This document shows, piece by piece, positions 54,401-63,687 of a stretch of 64,000 nt of DNA. The position numbers and the translations under genes were made by a program. Position 1 is the first letter of the stretch. The number at the start of each line of letters is the position of its first letter. The stretch covers positions 148,418 through 212,417 of the forward strand of contig WIXG01000112.1 of NCBI GenBank assembly GCA_009869945.1. The letters are read 5' to 3'. The notes beneath the pieces were generated by a model, which saw only the letters and a program-made list of their open reading frames with translations, was not told the DNA's origin and made no database searches. This stretch comes from Mesaphorura yosii. Taxonomy: Eukaryota; Arthropoda; Collembola; Poduromorpha; Tullbergiidae.

Positions 54401-57400
54401 ATTGCATTTGCATTCACGTTTTACTTGCGCGTCACACTGCACTGGAGAAATTGTCGCAGCTGCTGCAGCAATTATTTGCACTTGACAGTGAACAATACGG
54501 AAGCGTGCGCGTAGTGGCAAAGGCGATGGCAATAATTTTTAATCAGGATGACATTTCAACAGTAAACAGTCAGCCAGGCCAAAGCCAAGAATTATAGTAC
54601 AATGCACGCAAACACGTGAATGCCTGTGAAAGGCGATCAACTTTCATGGAGTTTGAATCTGAGTTGAGATCATCTCCGTTATGCTGTTTCATTTTCATTT
54701 CCGCCATACCTTACTTTACGAGATAGTTTTATGCATATGCATGGAAAGGTCACAGCTCATAAGTTGGCTGTCACGCAAGGAAATTCTGAAATTCAGTGCC
54801 CGCGCGTGCTTCCCATAAAAATAGTTGCTTCCGTCTCCCGTCCGTAATTTCATGGAAAATGTTCACGTTCCACGAGCTTGTGCACGGATGCATAAAGATC
54901 GAGTCTGTCTGATGTGAGTCGAGTACTTGACGCAAATAAGTTTTTATCGTGAAACATGAACTCACAAGTTCAGGCTCGGGTACGGTGACAGACTCCGACT
55001 CAGTCAGACTCCATTTTGATGGATCTCTGAAGCGAAACCCGAAACGTAGCGTTTTCTATTCATCATCCACGACTACGACGGCGACAGTGACGTGACTTGA
55101 CGCGAACCAGCCTTTCGTATTACGGCGCACGGTTGTTGAACTGCTCGAGTCGGTCGTGTGTGACTTTTCTCCACTCCTCCAAGGAGACTAGATTTTCTTC
55201 CCCGACTGAACTGCACTGCCACTGCTGTCGAGCGCAAAAAGTCCTTATTGCTGTTCTGTTAATAAGTGCGAGCTGAGAACTGCGTAGATGTCACGTGTCG
55301 CGTATGATTCGTGACAACTGACATCAGTAATGCTTGTGGCAGCAGCCTCTGATACTCCGTTTGGAGTCCAAGTTTGATATGACAGGCAAAGTATTGGATA
55401 AATAAGGCCTTAGTCATTTGTGACAGACAAAGACAAATGATCCTGCGTACGATTTCGGGTGCCATTATCGAAATTAATGCATTAAAAGTGCTAAACAGGC
55501 TATTTTCCATTAATGGAACCGAATCGAAAGAATTCTACGATTCGAGTTTACATTTCCTTATTCACAGATTCTGGCCTCGAACCGATAAACAAAGCGAGAT
55601 GCGAAAATTCGTTCTGTTACAAAATCTTCCTGTTCTGACCTTAATAAATCGCAAGAAAATGCGAACGGCACGTGGTGAAAGTAAATAAATGAGTTCGCGC
55701 ATTCTTCGGGCTTTTACTTTGAACACGTCCATTCATTGCTTCTGTGTCTGTATAAACAAATCTCATTACAATCGTGCTGGTCAGCGGCTGGACTATGCTT
55801 ACGAATATAGAATTTGGTTTGAATCTAATAAACTCAGGAATTTTGCCATACTATTTGCTTTTACCACGGCCGGCGACGAAATGGGTCACGCACTCAACTC
55901 GATCAAGCTGACGAGAATGGCAAAAGCAAAGTGCAAAGAGTTCTTTACTTTCACTGGTGCTCGTGCTTGGTACTGCCACGTGGGATTTGAGTACAATTCT
56001 GAATTCTTATTACTATAATAGAAAATCGGACGCAAAAGGGTCAAAACGGACAGGGCGGGGAAGTATGACACATTCCCATAAAACGGCCCACCTTTCTTTC
56101 GTATGTGCGGAATACTTTCATATTTCATACCGTTCGCGTCCCATATCACATTTTATGGTGAAAAATTGAATCGCGACAGCAAAATCATACATAAAATACG
56201 TACAAAAACTCGGGAATATTGATTTATTCCATTTTCTGGGCGCCTTGCAATAATAAATAAGATCTCGAAAGGTACACAATGAGAACTGGAGCTGAGCTTT
56301 TGTCATCCTTTTGTTATTTCTGTATTCCTCGAAATGTTGCGAACAAACGGCACCAGCTGAAACAAAACTATGGAATTCTATTTAATTTCCGCAAGAACTC
56401 AAAACGAAGCACGACCGAACAGCGAAATACGCACGGAACCTTTCACTTTAAAGGTTAATTTGTTTATAGAAGCCGAAATAGGATTTGGCCTCTAGAAAAG
56501 GCTTTAAAAGTTTAAGAACTTTTCTCAGTGCATAATTTCCGAATTAGCGAAAGAGAATTTTTACTTATTACGAATCTAATGGAAGAAAGTTCATGTACGA
56601 GTAGAATCGGAGCTCGTATTCGTGCACTTCGGACGATACTTCCTACTTTCTTATCAAATGATAATTTATGGCATTGAAAAACACTAAAATAGATTCTGTA
56701 CAATGCGAAACCGAAAGTGTAACTTTCATTTTTTTCCCCTTATGTGCAGGTCTGCGATGATGAATGGCATCATTTTGCGGTGTCAGTTCAATTCCCCGAA
56801 GTTCAGCTGTTCATCGACGGACAAGCTTTCAAACAAGATAAGAACAACCCAGAAGTAATCGACGATTGGCCTCTGCATCCGGCCAAGGGAATAAATACAT
56901 CGTTGAGTGTGGGAGCGTGTTGGCAGGGATCGGAAAATAAATTCAAGCATTACTTCCGTGGATATTTGGCTGGACTTTCACTTTTAACTGGTACGAATGG
57001 CAATGGCACAGGCATTTCTTAACTTTCGTATCGAATTTCTTTTACGCAATGCGTGAAATGGGGTTCCACAGGCAAAACTGAAGATCCGAGAGTGCTGTCA
57101 TGCCTCCACAAGTGCAAGGAGAGCTTGGAAGTTCCTGGCATGGAGTAAGTTTATAGTTTCTTATGAAAATTATTGTGAAAAGACGCACAGTTCTACTTTC
57201 ACGTTCGCTTTTATTGAATTAACTTCGACGAAAGGTAACAGAACATGTTCGTTTTTTTAAAGGAGAGCTAACAATGAAATCAAACGAAACCGAATTCGAG
57301 AATTACACTAATCTTAATTAATTGAAGTCTAGTGGTACAATATTTTCTTCCTGAGCATGAAACTTGCAGTAGAATTCTTTCCCTTTCCCATTGTGGACAA

Positions 57401-60400
57401 GACTACAATTTCCTACAATACAGAGCAATGGGTGATTTGACCTAGCCAATTCTTGTGCATCAATCAATGCTTTTTTGGACCAATTGCTCGCATTTTCCGT
57501 TCTCTTATTACAATATTTCCATTGTACTGACGTAGGTGAATCGTCAGTGGTGTTACGACGAAAACTAGCTATATTCTGAAATTTAATAAATAATAAATAA
57601 CGTTTAATAATTGCTTAACCAATAAAAATAGGGAAGGCGTGTATAAACATACCAACCAAAATAATTCGAGTAAAAGAAAGCAAATAAGGTGATTGAAACG
57701 TTGAAAATGGAAGACTAAGTTTGCTTTGTTGCTTGTTTGTTATTGAAACTGAACTTCCGCTCAACTTTCTCTGTTTCTGTTTCTTTACAGTGCAGTCCAG
57801 CCTGGAATGCAGCTGATGACCAACACCGGTCAGTGTCCAGTGTCCACTTTGAGCTAAACATGTTGAGTGTGCTCTTAACTAATCTTTTAATCTTTTAATG
57901 GGTCGTATTTTTTCAGACATGACGGAAATAACTGTTGAAGGCGACAACTCAACCGACATTGAGAATTTGATCCGACGTGTGGGCTACATCAACTCGAGAG
58001 AGTTTCCTACACCTGTAAGTTGAGCGCTGCGCTAACCGCAGCAGTCAAATGTTAAAGGCCACCGAACTGAATTACTAAGCGAAATTTTATTTCTTTGTTC
58101 CGCAGGGTCGCCGAAACCTTCATTTGGCAACTAAAGTGATGTATGTTGCTTTCACGTTTCCTCCTTCCAATTACTTTTAACTAGAATCGTTGCTGCGCTG
58201 CGTTGTCTGCAAAGATTTATTGCTTTCCTCACACATTCTTTGTGTGGCATGATGTATTTGGTCAGCAGCAACAAGATTTATTGTTTCATTGCTTAAATTC
58301 GACTCAATTGGAGATCAGCTGGTTTATTACGATAAAACATAAAACATCTTACAATGATTAAAGTACAGAGCGCAGCTGAACGAAATTCCAAGATACACTG
58401 TGGTGTAAGCTGGGATAAAGTGCAAAAGTAGTTTCTCCTCAAATTCCACCTAAAACAAACTAATCTCACGAGAGCCGTGGACTGTGGGATGCGATGAGTG
58501 ATGATGGCGACGGAGAAAAGAAACTCCTGTAATCTATTCTTTTTTACTGCAGTTTTTTCTCATCAACGTACTTTTTTAATTGTTGATATTAGCGCAAATG
58601 GGGTTTGGGGAAATAAAAAAGCAGAGCTCCACGCCGGCTTACGCCGATGTGTTTGCCGTATTTAGGCCACAGAATCCATTAACATTAACCATTATCCCGA
58701 AACACTTTTTACGAACCCGGGCTTTTCGGGCTGGAAGAGTGAAATTAAGTATTGTGCGACGTACCTGAACGGATTAATCTGCAATTTCGTGTTTCTTTTT
58801 CCGCAGTTGCGAATCTGGAAAGGCCATCAAAATCATTCCATCCGACAGCTACGTAATGGTCCTTCCACCGCAGAAGCCAACAATTGAAATCAATGGAACG
58901 AGCAACCTCCCGCGAGACTACGAAGACTTCCGTCTGGGCGTGCGCGTCTTTTCGGATGTTCGCGTTACCATCTCATCCGATGGCGAGGATGAGGAATGGA
59001 GAAACGGTAAATGCGTAAACATTTTTTCTATTTATAGCGTGAGCGTACGGCACGTTTTTAAGCACCCACAAATTATTGCCGAAATGATTTGTTTCGACTT
59101 GCGAGGCCCGAGATTGCTTACTCTTGTGTGGTAAACTGATCGGATGAATAATTTCCCTCAATCAATGTCGCTTGCTATTTCTCAACTTATTTATTCTGGC
59201 TGCATTTCCTAAACAACGTTATCGTTATCTTATCTGGCTTGGAGAATTCCTTTACATTTCCATTCCGGCAAAGACAAAAGTCTTGCTGGCTTGTGTGTGA
59301 AGCACATTTGTTATTTTAACCTCTCTTCTTTCAGTAATCTGAGAGTTTTTTTTTGTCGCATACTTGCGCCACGCTTCTAGTGAGCTTTTAACCATGAGCC
59401 TGTCTCTTGAGTGTTGAGCGTTGTGTCTTGATGAGTTACGTCGTCGTCGTCGCATTTTCTTCTCGTTACACAAGAGATTAAAATACAGGACAAGTAAGCT
59501 GAGAATTTAGCAATGGTAATGAGCACTGTTTAGTTTGTCGAACACATTGATGCTTTGACATCACTCGAACCAAATACTCGTTATCAGTTTCGAAAAACGC
59601 ATTTCTATCATGCGCATCCGTGCGCGTGCATAAGCTTTGTGAAGAAATTCCTGGAGTACATTTTCAAAAGCTGAATGCATGGCTGCACTATTCCGGTATC
59701 CTTTTCGCTAGGTTTCTGTGGCCTGTGGTTTAGATTCTTGCCTCGACAAAGTTATCAATAAAAATATCAGCCAGTTGCATTTTATCAAACTTTGCCATCT
59801 CAAAACTGGAAACTAACTCAACTTTTCCTTCGGGGAATTCTTCTCACAAGTCAAGTAACTTAAAAAATCCTTTCAGCCTCCTCTTAAAAAGTTGACAGTT
59901 ACGACCCGACTTCCTGAAAGTTTTGGGGCCCGGATCGCTTACTAATTACACGGGTATATTTAGAGTGGTTTGTTATTTTTGTAAAGTGGCAAGTGAAGGA
60001 ACTTGAAATTGCTATTGCAAAAAGCGAGCACGCTCTTAAAACATGAGTTTCCGGCATCTGCATCTCTTCTCGCCTGTTACGTCAAAACATTTGAACGATC
60101 TCAGCCTTCTAGAGAGCTTCCTTCACCACCCGTTTGTTTATTTATTTGCATGTGTTCGTATTTCAGGTGAACCCGTCAGCGTCATCGAGAGGAAACTGGA
60201 CACCTGTACCGTCACTGTCTATCCTCCACTGAACCCTGACCACGAAGGGTTGACGGTGCCAGAAAACATGCTGAGCCAACTTGGAATTGTCGAGAAAATC
60301 ACGAATGACGGAATCTTACTCACTGGAGCTGACATGATCTACAATTATGAACAAGTAAATTGAAAACTGATAAGCGAAATGCGTGAGTTTTGGCTTTTGC

Positions 60401-61458
60401 TCTAACTTCGACTTATTTGCGCGCAGGTCCTGAGACAAATTCAGTATACAAACAAGAAGCCAGCTTATTACCTCAACCGAGCGTTCAAATTGATCTGCTC
60501 TGAAATGAACGGACGCTTCATCAGCAACGAGTACATCCAAACGGTAAGCTGTCACAATTTTCACGTATCACGCTCGAAGATTGGCTGACATGATATTAAA
60601 CGGCCTTTGTCTTCGTCTTTAGTTGACGGTGATTCACCCTGACCTGTCAAGAAGCACCGAAGATCCAACTTTGATCGAGAAAGAGGCGGAAGTGCATTCA
60701 ATTCTAGACAATTCCATCTCACGCTCGCAGATTGATTCCCATCACGTGGATGTGAAGGCTGCGCACTTGATGAACGACGGATACCTCAGTTCAAATGTAC
60801 TTGAGACCAGCCAACAGGTAGGCAGGCATCAAGGATGTGGCTTGGGCAAGAAAAAGGATGCGTTTTGTTGGCGCAATTCCTTTTGATTCATGAGGCAATA
60901 TCTTACGTGTTATGTGCATTTCACTTTCACAGGTTGGAGCTGGGCATGCTGTCACTGTTATTATCGTAGTCTGTGTGGGATTCCTGTTATTCATGATCGT
61001 CTTGGGAGTCGTCAGAATCCGAGCTGCACATCACAGAGCGCAACAAGACGAAATGGCCGATGCGGAGATGGCATGGGATGATTCAGCGCTAAACATTACT
61101 GTCAATCCCATGGAGGTTAGCACCGCATACGCCAACGATTCATTCTTTCTGTTAGCTTGGAGGAAGATCAGTTGCCTCACTTTCTTTCATTTCCTGTTCA
61201 CAGAACTTGGACGGCAGTGCCGCACCGCAAGGTGGCCCTGAAGAAGAGGACGAGGAAAGCTACGATGAAGACGACGATGGGTCAAGCTTTCATGATTCGT
61301 CATCAGACGGTGACGATGAGGCTGATGAAGTTGTAACCTCGAAGGCCAAGACTTCTCGCCTTGGCCCATCAGTTTTACCACAAGTCCACCAAGCGTGTCC
61401 ATCAACTTCGTCTGCTATTCGAAGCAAGGAGCTAGAGTGGGATCATTCCTCGATGTAA
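18356..61458 (+). CDS. Cals: Calsyntenin, complete (20 coding exons, 968 residues)
   Basis: The exons listed below join to 2907 nt with consistent phases. The protein has a signal peptide (1-19), two cadherin repeats (about 30-132 and 133-228, with DVNEYSPVF at 124-132, DRD 157-159 and AYDCG 207-211), HIGKGCDRDTY (278-288), a laminin-G-like domain (about 320-510, with FRPAEWRWK and VGACWQG), the long calsyntenin-specific ectodomain, a transmembrane helix (about 829-850), and a cytoplasmic tail with WDD (871-873), an acidic stretch (897-926) and a final LEWDHSSM. Calsyntenins are postsynaptic and vesicular type I membrane proteins; they bind Ca2+ through the cadherin repeats and recruit kinesin-1 light chain through tryptophan motifs in the tail. 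The length fits the family (about 950-980). The ATG at 18356 has A at -3. Introns 1 and 2 are 4.5 and 17.4 kb. The second tryptophan motif has His where WDD is usual. Confidence 0.97.
18414..22932 (+). other. Cals intron 1 (4.5 kb)
   Basis: No gene recognised. It contains an ATTTGCAT octamer at 19238-19245 and a CCTG tetranucleotide run at 22552-22567. Confidence 0.8.
22552..22567. repeat. (CCTG)4 microsatellite
   Basis: Four tandem CCTG units in Cals intron 1. The complementary unit CAGG recurs elsewhere in the window. Confidence 0.85.
22933..23090 (+). CDS. Cals: Cals exon 2: start of first cadherin repeat
   Basis: The acceptor TTCCCGCAG ends at 22932. It encodes YHGLVKEDETVVEVKP and GAEICGFRIINR (residues 20-72), matching the Y-x-G-I/V start and EICGF element of calsyntenin cadherin 1. 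The donor is GAG|GTCAGT, phase 0. Confidence 0.95.
25173..25196. repeat. GTCGCA/GTCGTA hexamer repeat
   Basis: Four tandem hexamers in Cals intron 2, the last two with one base changed. Confidence 0.85.
30367..30394. repeat. Perfect 11-bp-stem hairpin
   Basis: CTGCTGATGTC (30367-30377), loop TGATAG, then GACATCAGCAG (30384-30394). It lies in Cals intron 2. Confidence 0.85.
32041..32060. repeat. (TTTGC)4 pentamer repeat
   Basis: Four perfect tandem units in Cals intron 2, followed by the degenerate unit GTTGC. Confidence 0.85.
38567..38580. repeat. (AACC)3.5 tetramer repeat
   Basis: Tandem AACC units in Cals intron 2. Confidence 0.85.
38975..39006. repeat. Perfect 11-bp-stem hairpin
   Basis: TTCCGAATAAG (38975-38985) pairs with CTTATTCGGAA (38996-39006) across a 10-nt loop, in Cals intron 2. 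Further AATAAGG-type copies follow directly. Confidence 0.85.
40505..40632 (+). CDS. Cals: Cals exon 3: middle of cadherin repeat 1
   Basis: The acceptor GCTTTCAG ends at 40504. It encodes ILMKDEDLGEAELQAK and the LNCEKRKNYKFDIAAVSC element (residues 73-114), which matches LDCE...Y.F.I.A.DC of other calsyntenins. The donor is GACAA|GTAAGT, phase 2. Confidence 0.95.
40633..42250 (+). other. Cals intron 3 (1.6 kb)
   Basis: No gene recognised. It contains hexamer-like simple sequence (GAATGC/GAATAC) near 41278-41300. Confidence 0.8.
42251..42459 (+). CDS. Cals: Cals exon 4: end of cadherin 1, start of cadherin 2
   Basis: The acceptor CTTTTACAG ends at 42250. It encodes NATVHISVVDVNEYSPVF, the inter-repeat Ca2+-binding linker, and then cadherin 2 with ATDRDC (residues 115-185). 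The donor is GATG|GTAAGC, phase 1. Confidence 0.97.
42460..45651 (+). other. Cals intron 4 (3.2 kb)
   Basis: No gene recognised. It contains a perfect 10-bp-stem hairpin at 42938-42960 and a TATAA repeat near 42681-42697. Confidence 0.8.
42938..42960. repeat. Perfect 10-bp-stem hairpin
   Basis: ATGCCAGCTT (42938-42947), loop GCG, then AAGCTGGCAT (42951-42960). It lies in Cals intron 4. Confidence 0.85.
45652..45798 (+). CDS. Cals: Cals exon 5: end of cadherin repeat 2
   Basis: The acceptor TCTTTGCAG ends at 45651. It encodes IRNTEPLDYDK, VVAYDCGMRRS and VTRVCKLGWKG (residues 185-234), all calsyntenin hallmarks. It is symmetric (phase 1-1, 147 nt), so skipping it would keep the frame. Confidence 0.97.
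45799..49986 (+). other. Cals intron 5 (4.2 kb)
   Basis: No gene recognised. A slightly GC-richer stretch around 47700-48250 has open frames on both strands but no recognisable protein. Confidence 0.75.
49987..50178 (+). CDS. Cals: Cals exon 6: calsyntenin linker with HIGKGCDRDTY motif
   Basis: The acceptor TTTCCAG ends at 49986. It encodes RIDYAPGSSRQELFPE, LELCDVPC and NHIGKGCDRDTYG (residues 234-298), the strongly conserved block between the cadherin repeats and the LamG-like domain. The donor is TGCG|GTAAGT. Symmetric phase 1-1 (192 nt). Confidence 0.97.
50179..51701 (+). other. Cals intron 6 (1.5 kb)
   Basis: No gene or notable element recognised. Confidence 0.8.
51702..51775 (+). CDS. 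Cals: Cals exon 7: entry to the LamG-like domain
   Basis: A 74-nt exon with acceptor TTTTTTCCAG. It encodes SVDLLPTPGLGTEWTKSLPT (residues 298-322), equivalent to the LLPSPS..NWT.GLPT segment of other calsyntenins. The donor is ACT|GTAAGT, phase 0, followed by an 89-bp intron. Confidence 0.93.
51865..52054 (+). CDS. Cals: Cals exon 8: LamG-like domain, first part
   Basis: The acceptor GTGTTCCAG ends at 51864. It encodes DEGHDSDPMFEFDG, VPDGLVSSNPGDNFTISTW and IICKADDH (residues 323-385), matching the start of the calsyntenin laminin-G-like fold. The donor is CACA|GTAAGT, phase 1. Confidence 0.96.
52055..53607 (+). other. Cals intron 8 (1.6 kb)
   Basis: No gene recognised. A perfect 16-bp palindrome lies at 53167-53182. 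Confidence 0.8.
53167..53182. repeat. 16-bp perfect palindrome
   Basis: CCTGGCTTAAGCCAGG in Cals intron 8, with no loop. Confidence 0.85.
53608..53735 (+). CDS. Cals: Cals exon 9: LamG-like domain, middle
   Basis: The acceptor TCAATCTAG ends at 53607. It encodes KMNRHHFALFVRNCRLILL and FRPAEWRWKIPQ (residues 386-428), a very conserved calsyntenin block. The donor is CAG|GTAAAA, phase 0. Confidence 0.97.
53736..56749 (+). other. Cals intron 9 (3.0 kb)
   Basis: No gene or notable element recognised. Confidence 0.8.
56750..56990 (+). CDS. Cals: Cals exon 10: LamG-like domain, last part
   Basis: The acceptor TATGTGCAG ends at 56749. It encodes VCDDEWHHFAVSVQFPEV, LFIDGQ, LSVGACWQG and FRGYLAGLSLLTG (residues 429-509). 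The donor is ACTG|GTACGA, phase 1, before an 81-bp intron. Confidence 0.97.
57072..57144 (+). CDS. Cals: Cals exon 11
   Basis: A 73-nt exon with acceptor TTCCACAG. It encodes KTEDPRVLSCLHKCKESLEV (residues 509-532), matching the VISCL..CKEGL segment of calsyntenins. The donor is ATGGA|GTAAGT, phase 2. Confidence 0.94.
57145..57790 (+). other. Cals intron 11 (0.65 kb)
   Basis: AT-rich, no element recognised. Confidence 0.8.
57791..57828 (+). CDS. Cals: Cals exon 12: 38-nt microexon
   Basis: The acceptor TTCTTTACAG ends at 57790 and the donor is ACCG|GTCAGT. It encodes AVQPGMQLMTNT (residues 533-545), which aligns with the weakly conserved segment before the LxxEGDD element. Phases 2 and 1 fit both neighbours and no other reading does. 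Confidence 0.85.
57917..58014 (+). CDS. Cals: Cals exon 13
   Basis: The acceptor TTTTTTCAG ends at 57916, after an 88-bp intron. It encodes MTEITVEGDNSTDIENL and VGYINSREFPTP (residues 546-578), matching the YINSRQFPT block of other calsyntenins. The donor is CCT|GTAAGT, phase 0. Confidence 0.95.
58106..58140 (+). CDS. Cals: Cals exon 14: 35-nt microexon
   Basis: The acceptor TGTTCCGCAG ends at 58105 and the donor is GTGAT|GTATGT. It encodes GRRNLHLATKV and two bases of Ile590, matching G.RRLK..S.. of calsyntenins. Phases 0 and 2 fit the neighbours. Confidence 0.88.
58141..58806 (+). other. Cals intron 14 (0.67 kb)
   Basis: No gene recognised. Confidence 0.8.
58807..59006 (+). CDS. Cals: Cals exon 15
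   Basis: The acceptor TTTTTCCGCAG ends at 58806. It encodes SDSYVMVLPPQKPTIEING and DYEDFRLGVRVFSDV (residues 590-656), matching the D.YVMVLQ..EP.I element. It has a possible N-glycosylation site NGT at 619-621. The donor is AACG|GTAAAT, phase 1. Confidence 0.95.
59007..60166 (+). other. Cals intron 15 (1.2 kb)
   Basis: No gene recognised. A CGT triplet run lies at 59439-59452. Confidence 0.8.
59439..59452. repeat. (CGT)n triplet run
   Basis: Tandem CGT units in Cals intron 15. Confidence 0.85.
60167..60354 (+). CDS. Cals: Cals exon 16
   Basis: The acceptor GTATTTCAG ends at 60166. It encodes LDTCTVTVYPPLNPDHEGL, ILLTGADMIYNYEQ (residues 657-719), matching the LD.C.V...LN...E.L and TG.D....YE. 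elements. The donor is CAA|GTAAAT, phase 0, before a 72-bp intron. Confidence 0.95.
60427..60543 (+). CDS. Cals: Cals exon 17
   Basis: The acceptor TGCGCGCAG ends at 60426. It encodes VLRQIQYTNKKPAYYLNR and FKLICSEMNGRFISNEY (residues 720-758), the FKL.CSE.NGR..SNE hallmark. Phase 0-0. Confidence 0.97.
60623..60817 (+). CDS. Cals: Cals exon 18: juxtamembrane ectodomain
   Basis: The acceptor GTCTTTAG ends at 60622. It encodes LTVIHPDLSRS, an acidic/serine-rich stretch and a variable segment (residues 759-823). In the family this is the region cut by ectodomain-shedding proteases, which I infer by position only. Phase 0-0. Confidence 0.93.
60933..61115 (+). CDS. Cals: Cals exon 19: transmembrane helix and first kinesin-binding motif
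   Basis: The acceptor TTTCACAG ends at 60932. It encodes the hydrophobic helix AVTVIIVVCVGFLLFMIVLG (about 829-848), the stop-transfer VVRIRAAHHR, and AWDDSALNITVNPME (870-884), which matches the first kinesin-light-chain-binding WDDSALTITVNPME of mammalian calsyntenin-1. Phase 0-0. Confidence 0.97.
61204..61458 (+). CDS. Cals: Cals exon 20: acidic cytoplasmic tail and stop
   Basis: The acceptor CTGTTCACAG ends at 61203. It encodes an acidic stretch (E897-D909 and D920-E926), a low-complexity region and the terminal KELEWDHSSM with TAA at 61456-61458. The terminal LEWD element corresponds to the second kinesin-binding motif, usually LEWDDS. Confidence 0.97.
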   Translation, partial: NLDGSAAPQGGPEEEDEESYDEDDDGSSFHDSSSDGDDEADEVVTSKAKTSRLGPSVLPQVHQACPSTSSAIRSKELEWDHSSM

Positions 61459-61801
61459 ATACGTGCACTTGCTGGACGAGAGTGGATCCACCGTGTGTGT
61501 AATGGCGTAAGGCGTAATCATACACTACAAAAGAATCGATAAAGAAACCCAATTTAGTTTTATTTTTAGCAATTTTAGACCGGAGGGTTGAATGCTGTTC
61601 CCGTAAATGTTCACAATTTTAGTGTAGACCACAATATTTAATCATACTCGTAATTTGACAATGGAGTGGTTCATCAATGGAAAGATTCGTTGGCTTTACA
61701 ATGAGATCCTCCTCGTTGTGAAATGGTTTGCCCTGAGTTGGGAATCAAAATTGTTAGGTTTGATAAACTCACAAGTCGACGAATCTGATAACAAGTTTCT
61801 G

Positions 61802-61807
61802 AATAAA
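61802..61807 (+). terminator. Candidate proximal poly(A) signal for Cals
   Basis: First AATAAA after the Cals stop codon, 344 nt downstream. Confidence 0.5.
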
Positions 61808-63281
61808 GAATCATGAATCTGAGTCCTATTTGGTCTGAAACAATCGACAAAGGAAACAATCAATGGTTAACATTTTTGTTGATACCTATTGCTACTATGA
61901 TACAAGACTAATACCTGGTTAGATGGCAGGATACTCGATGGGTTGTGTTCTATTAGCATTTATAATTACGAAACTTAAGTTGAGTTTGAACAAGTCAGAA
62001 ATTATTTTAAATGAACAAGAACATGTTAAATGTGTTAAATTGTTAAAGTCGTGCCATAATTGATGGGTTTCAGCTTTCTATTTCAATTTCAAATTTTCAG
62101 AAATCACTGCTTTCTTTAAATATTTCCGGACAAAAATGAAAAGGGATGCTGGATTAAACTGAAAAGAGAACCGTTTGACACATTTATCCTCTTACATATC
62201 TCGCACTTCTACTCCTGATCACTCTTATCACCTTTTAGACCACCATTTTGTATGAGGAAGATGCGGACACACTAAAATAATAAGATTTTCGAGCAATCGA
62301 AAGGAAATTGGCGAACAATTAAAATATCGATATCAACACGGATCATAATCTCGCTATCAGTTTTCACATTCACATTAATTTAGGTGGTATCGTATCGTAT
62401 TTTCTCTTAGAGCAGAAGTCTCAGCGTTGCAGACATTTTCAGTATTTTGACAATGGACGGCAGAGTTAAGCGAGCAAATTGTTTTAATTTTGCATTTCTC
62501 TAACCTACTGTAAGAAGAACTTAGAAGCACACATTCCATTTATGTACACTGTAGCGTTGTAGAACTTAATGTGTTAGCTGTTTAGGGTATATCAAGGAAA
62601 AATTAATGATAATAACTATATTATTGTGTATTGTACGTGTATTTAGATGTTTAGATGATAAATCAGTAGAATTTTAATATACAGTGAACGAAAACAAGTT
62701 TTGTCTAATTCTTACAGAAAATCGAATATTTAAAGCACCGTTTCAAATTACATGGTCAATTGCACGAGTCCATCAGCAGCAGGCAGGCAGGCTATTGTTG
62801 AAATTGAGGCAGCTTCTTGGAAAATGTGTCGCTTTCTGCAAAGAAAGCAGACATGCTGAAGTGAAAGTTGTCGAATACGTCCATTGTTTTGTAACTTGAG
62901 CTGTCTAAAGATGAAAGCATACGTAAAGTAACCGTGTAAATTGTAATCAGTAAGGTTAATCTGCGAACATAATTGAACTTTATGTGTTAATGCTTAGAAA
63001 ATAATTTGAGACCGGTGTTTCCACGTTTCACGTTGCGTAATTTATCTTACAACTTATACCTGTTAAATATTTGTGTTGTGATCTTTCGTAGTAAATTATA
63101 GACATAAAGCTTACTTAAGAAGACCCTCGTTAAGATTTACTTTGATATGCGAGTGCGATTTTCTTATTCTTTTCAAGATGTTCATGTAACTTTAACCTGT
63201 GTCTCTTTGAGTTGATGGTAACTCTTGTTTTAAACATAAGATTGACTGGCGTACGGTACATTTTATTTACAAAATACACGT

Positions 63282-63287
63282 AATAAA
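63282..63287 (+). terminator. Candidate distal poly(A) signal for Cals
   Basis: AATAAA about 1.8 kb after the stop codon; neural genes often use long 3' UTRs. Another lies at 63420-63425. Confidence 0.4.
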
Positions 63288-63664
63288 ACCTTTACTTCTG
63301 TTTTATGTAAATGTTCGACTCTTTATCATTGCGTTTTCACAATTCACTGAATTTACGCAAATTGGCACTTACAAATCGGCAAATCTTTTACAACCGACAT
63401 CACCATCGTTGGAATGTTGAATAAACACATTACGTGACATTTCACATTTAATTTCGGAAAGAGATTGACGGATTTCATCATGCAAGACACGTTGACCTTC
63501 AGCGAATCTAACCGCAAATGGAAAATTTGCACTGGAGACGAGATATCAGCGTTCGGGCTTTATGCAAGAGAAAAGTTAACGCGACGTGTACTTTGTCAAT
63601 TCGTTCCACAGCTGCGCTGGATGCAAAACACAAGTTCAAGTACACGCGTGGCCAGAGCCAGTGG

Positions 63665-63673
63665 TATATAAAT
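63665..63673 (+). promoter_or_regulatory. TATA-like promoter element of a third gene
   Basis: TATATAAAT, followed by TCAGA at 63686-63690 and TCAGT at 63708-63712, both insect initiator-like. The first is slightly close to the TATA and the second slightly far. A strong donor follows at 63770. Confidence 0.45.
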
Positions 63674-63687
63674 CGATGAGATTCTTC

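Larger units (their letters stand above)
61459..63425 (+). other. Cals 3' UTR region
   Basis: AT-rich, without open frames of interest. AATAAA occurs at 61802-61807, 63282-63287 and 63420-63425, so the 3' UTR could be about 0.35 kb or nearly 2 kb. A GGCAGGCAGG-type simple run lies near 62777-62793. Confidence 0.6.
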
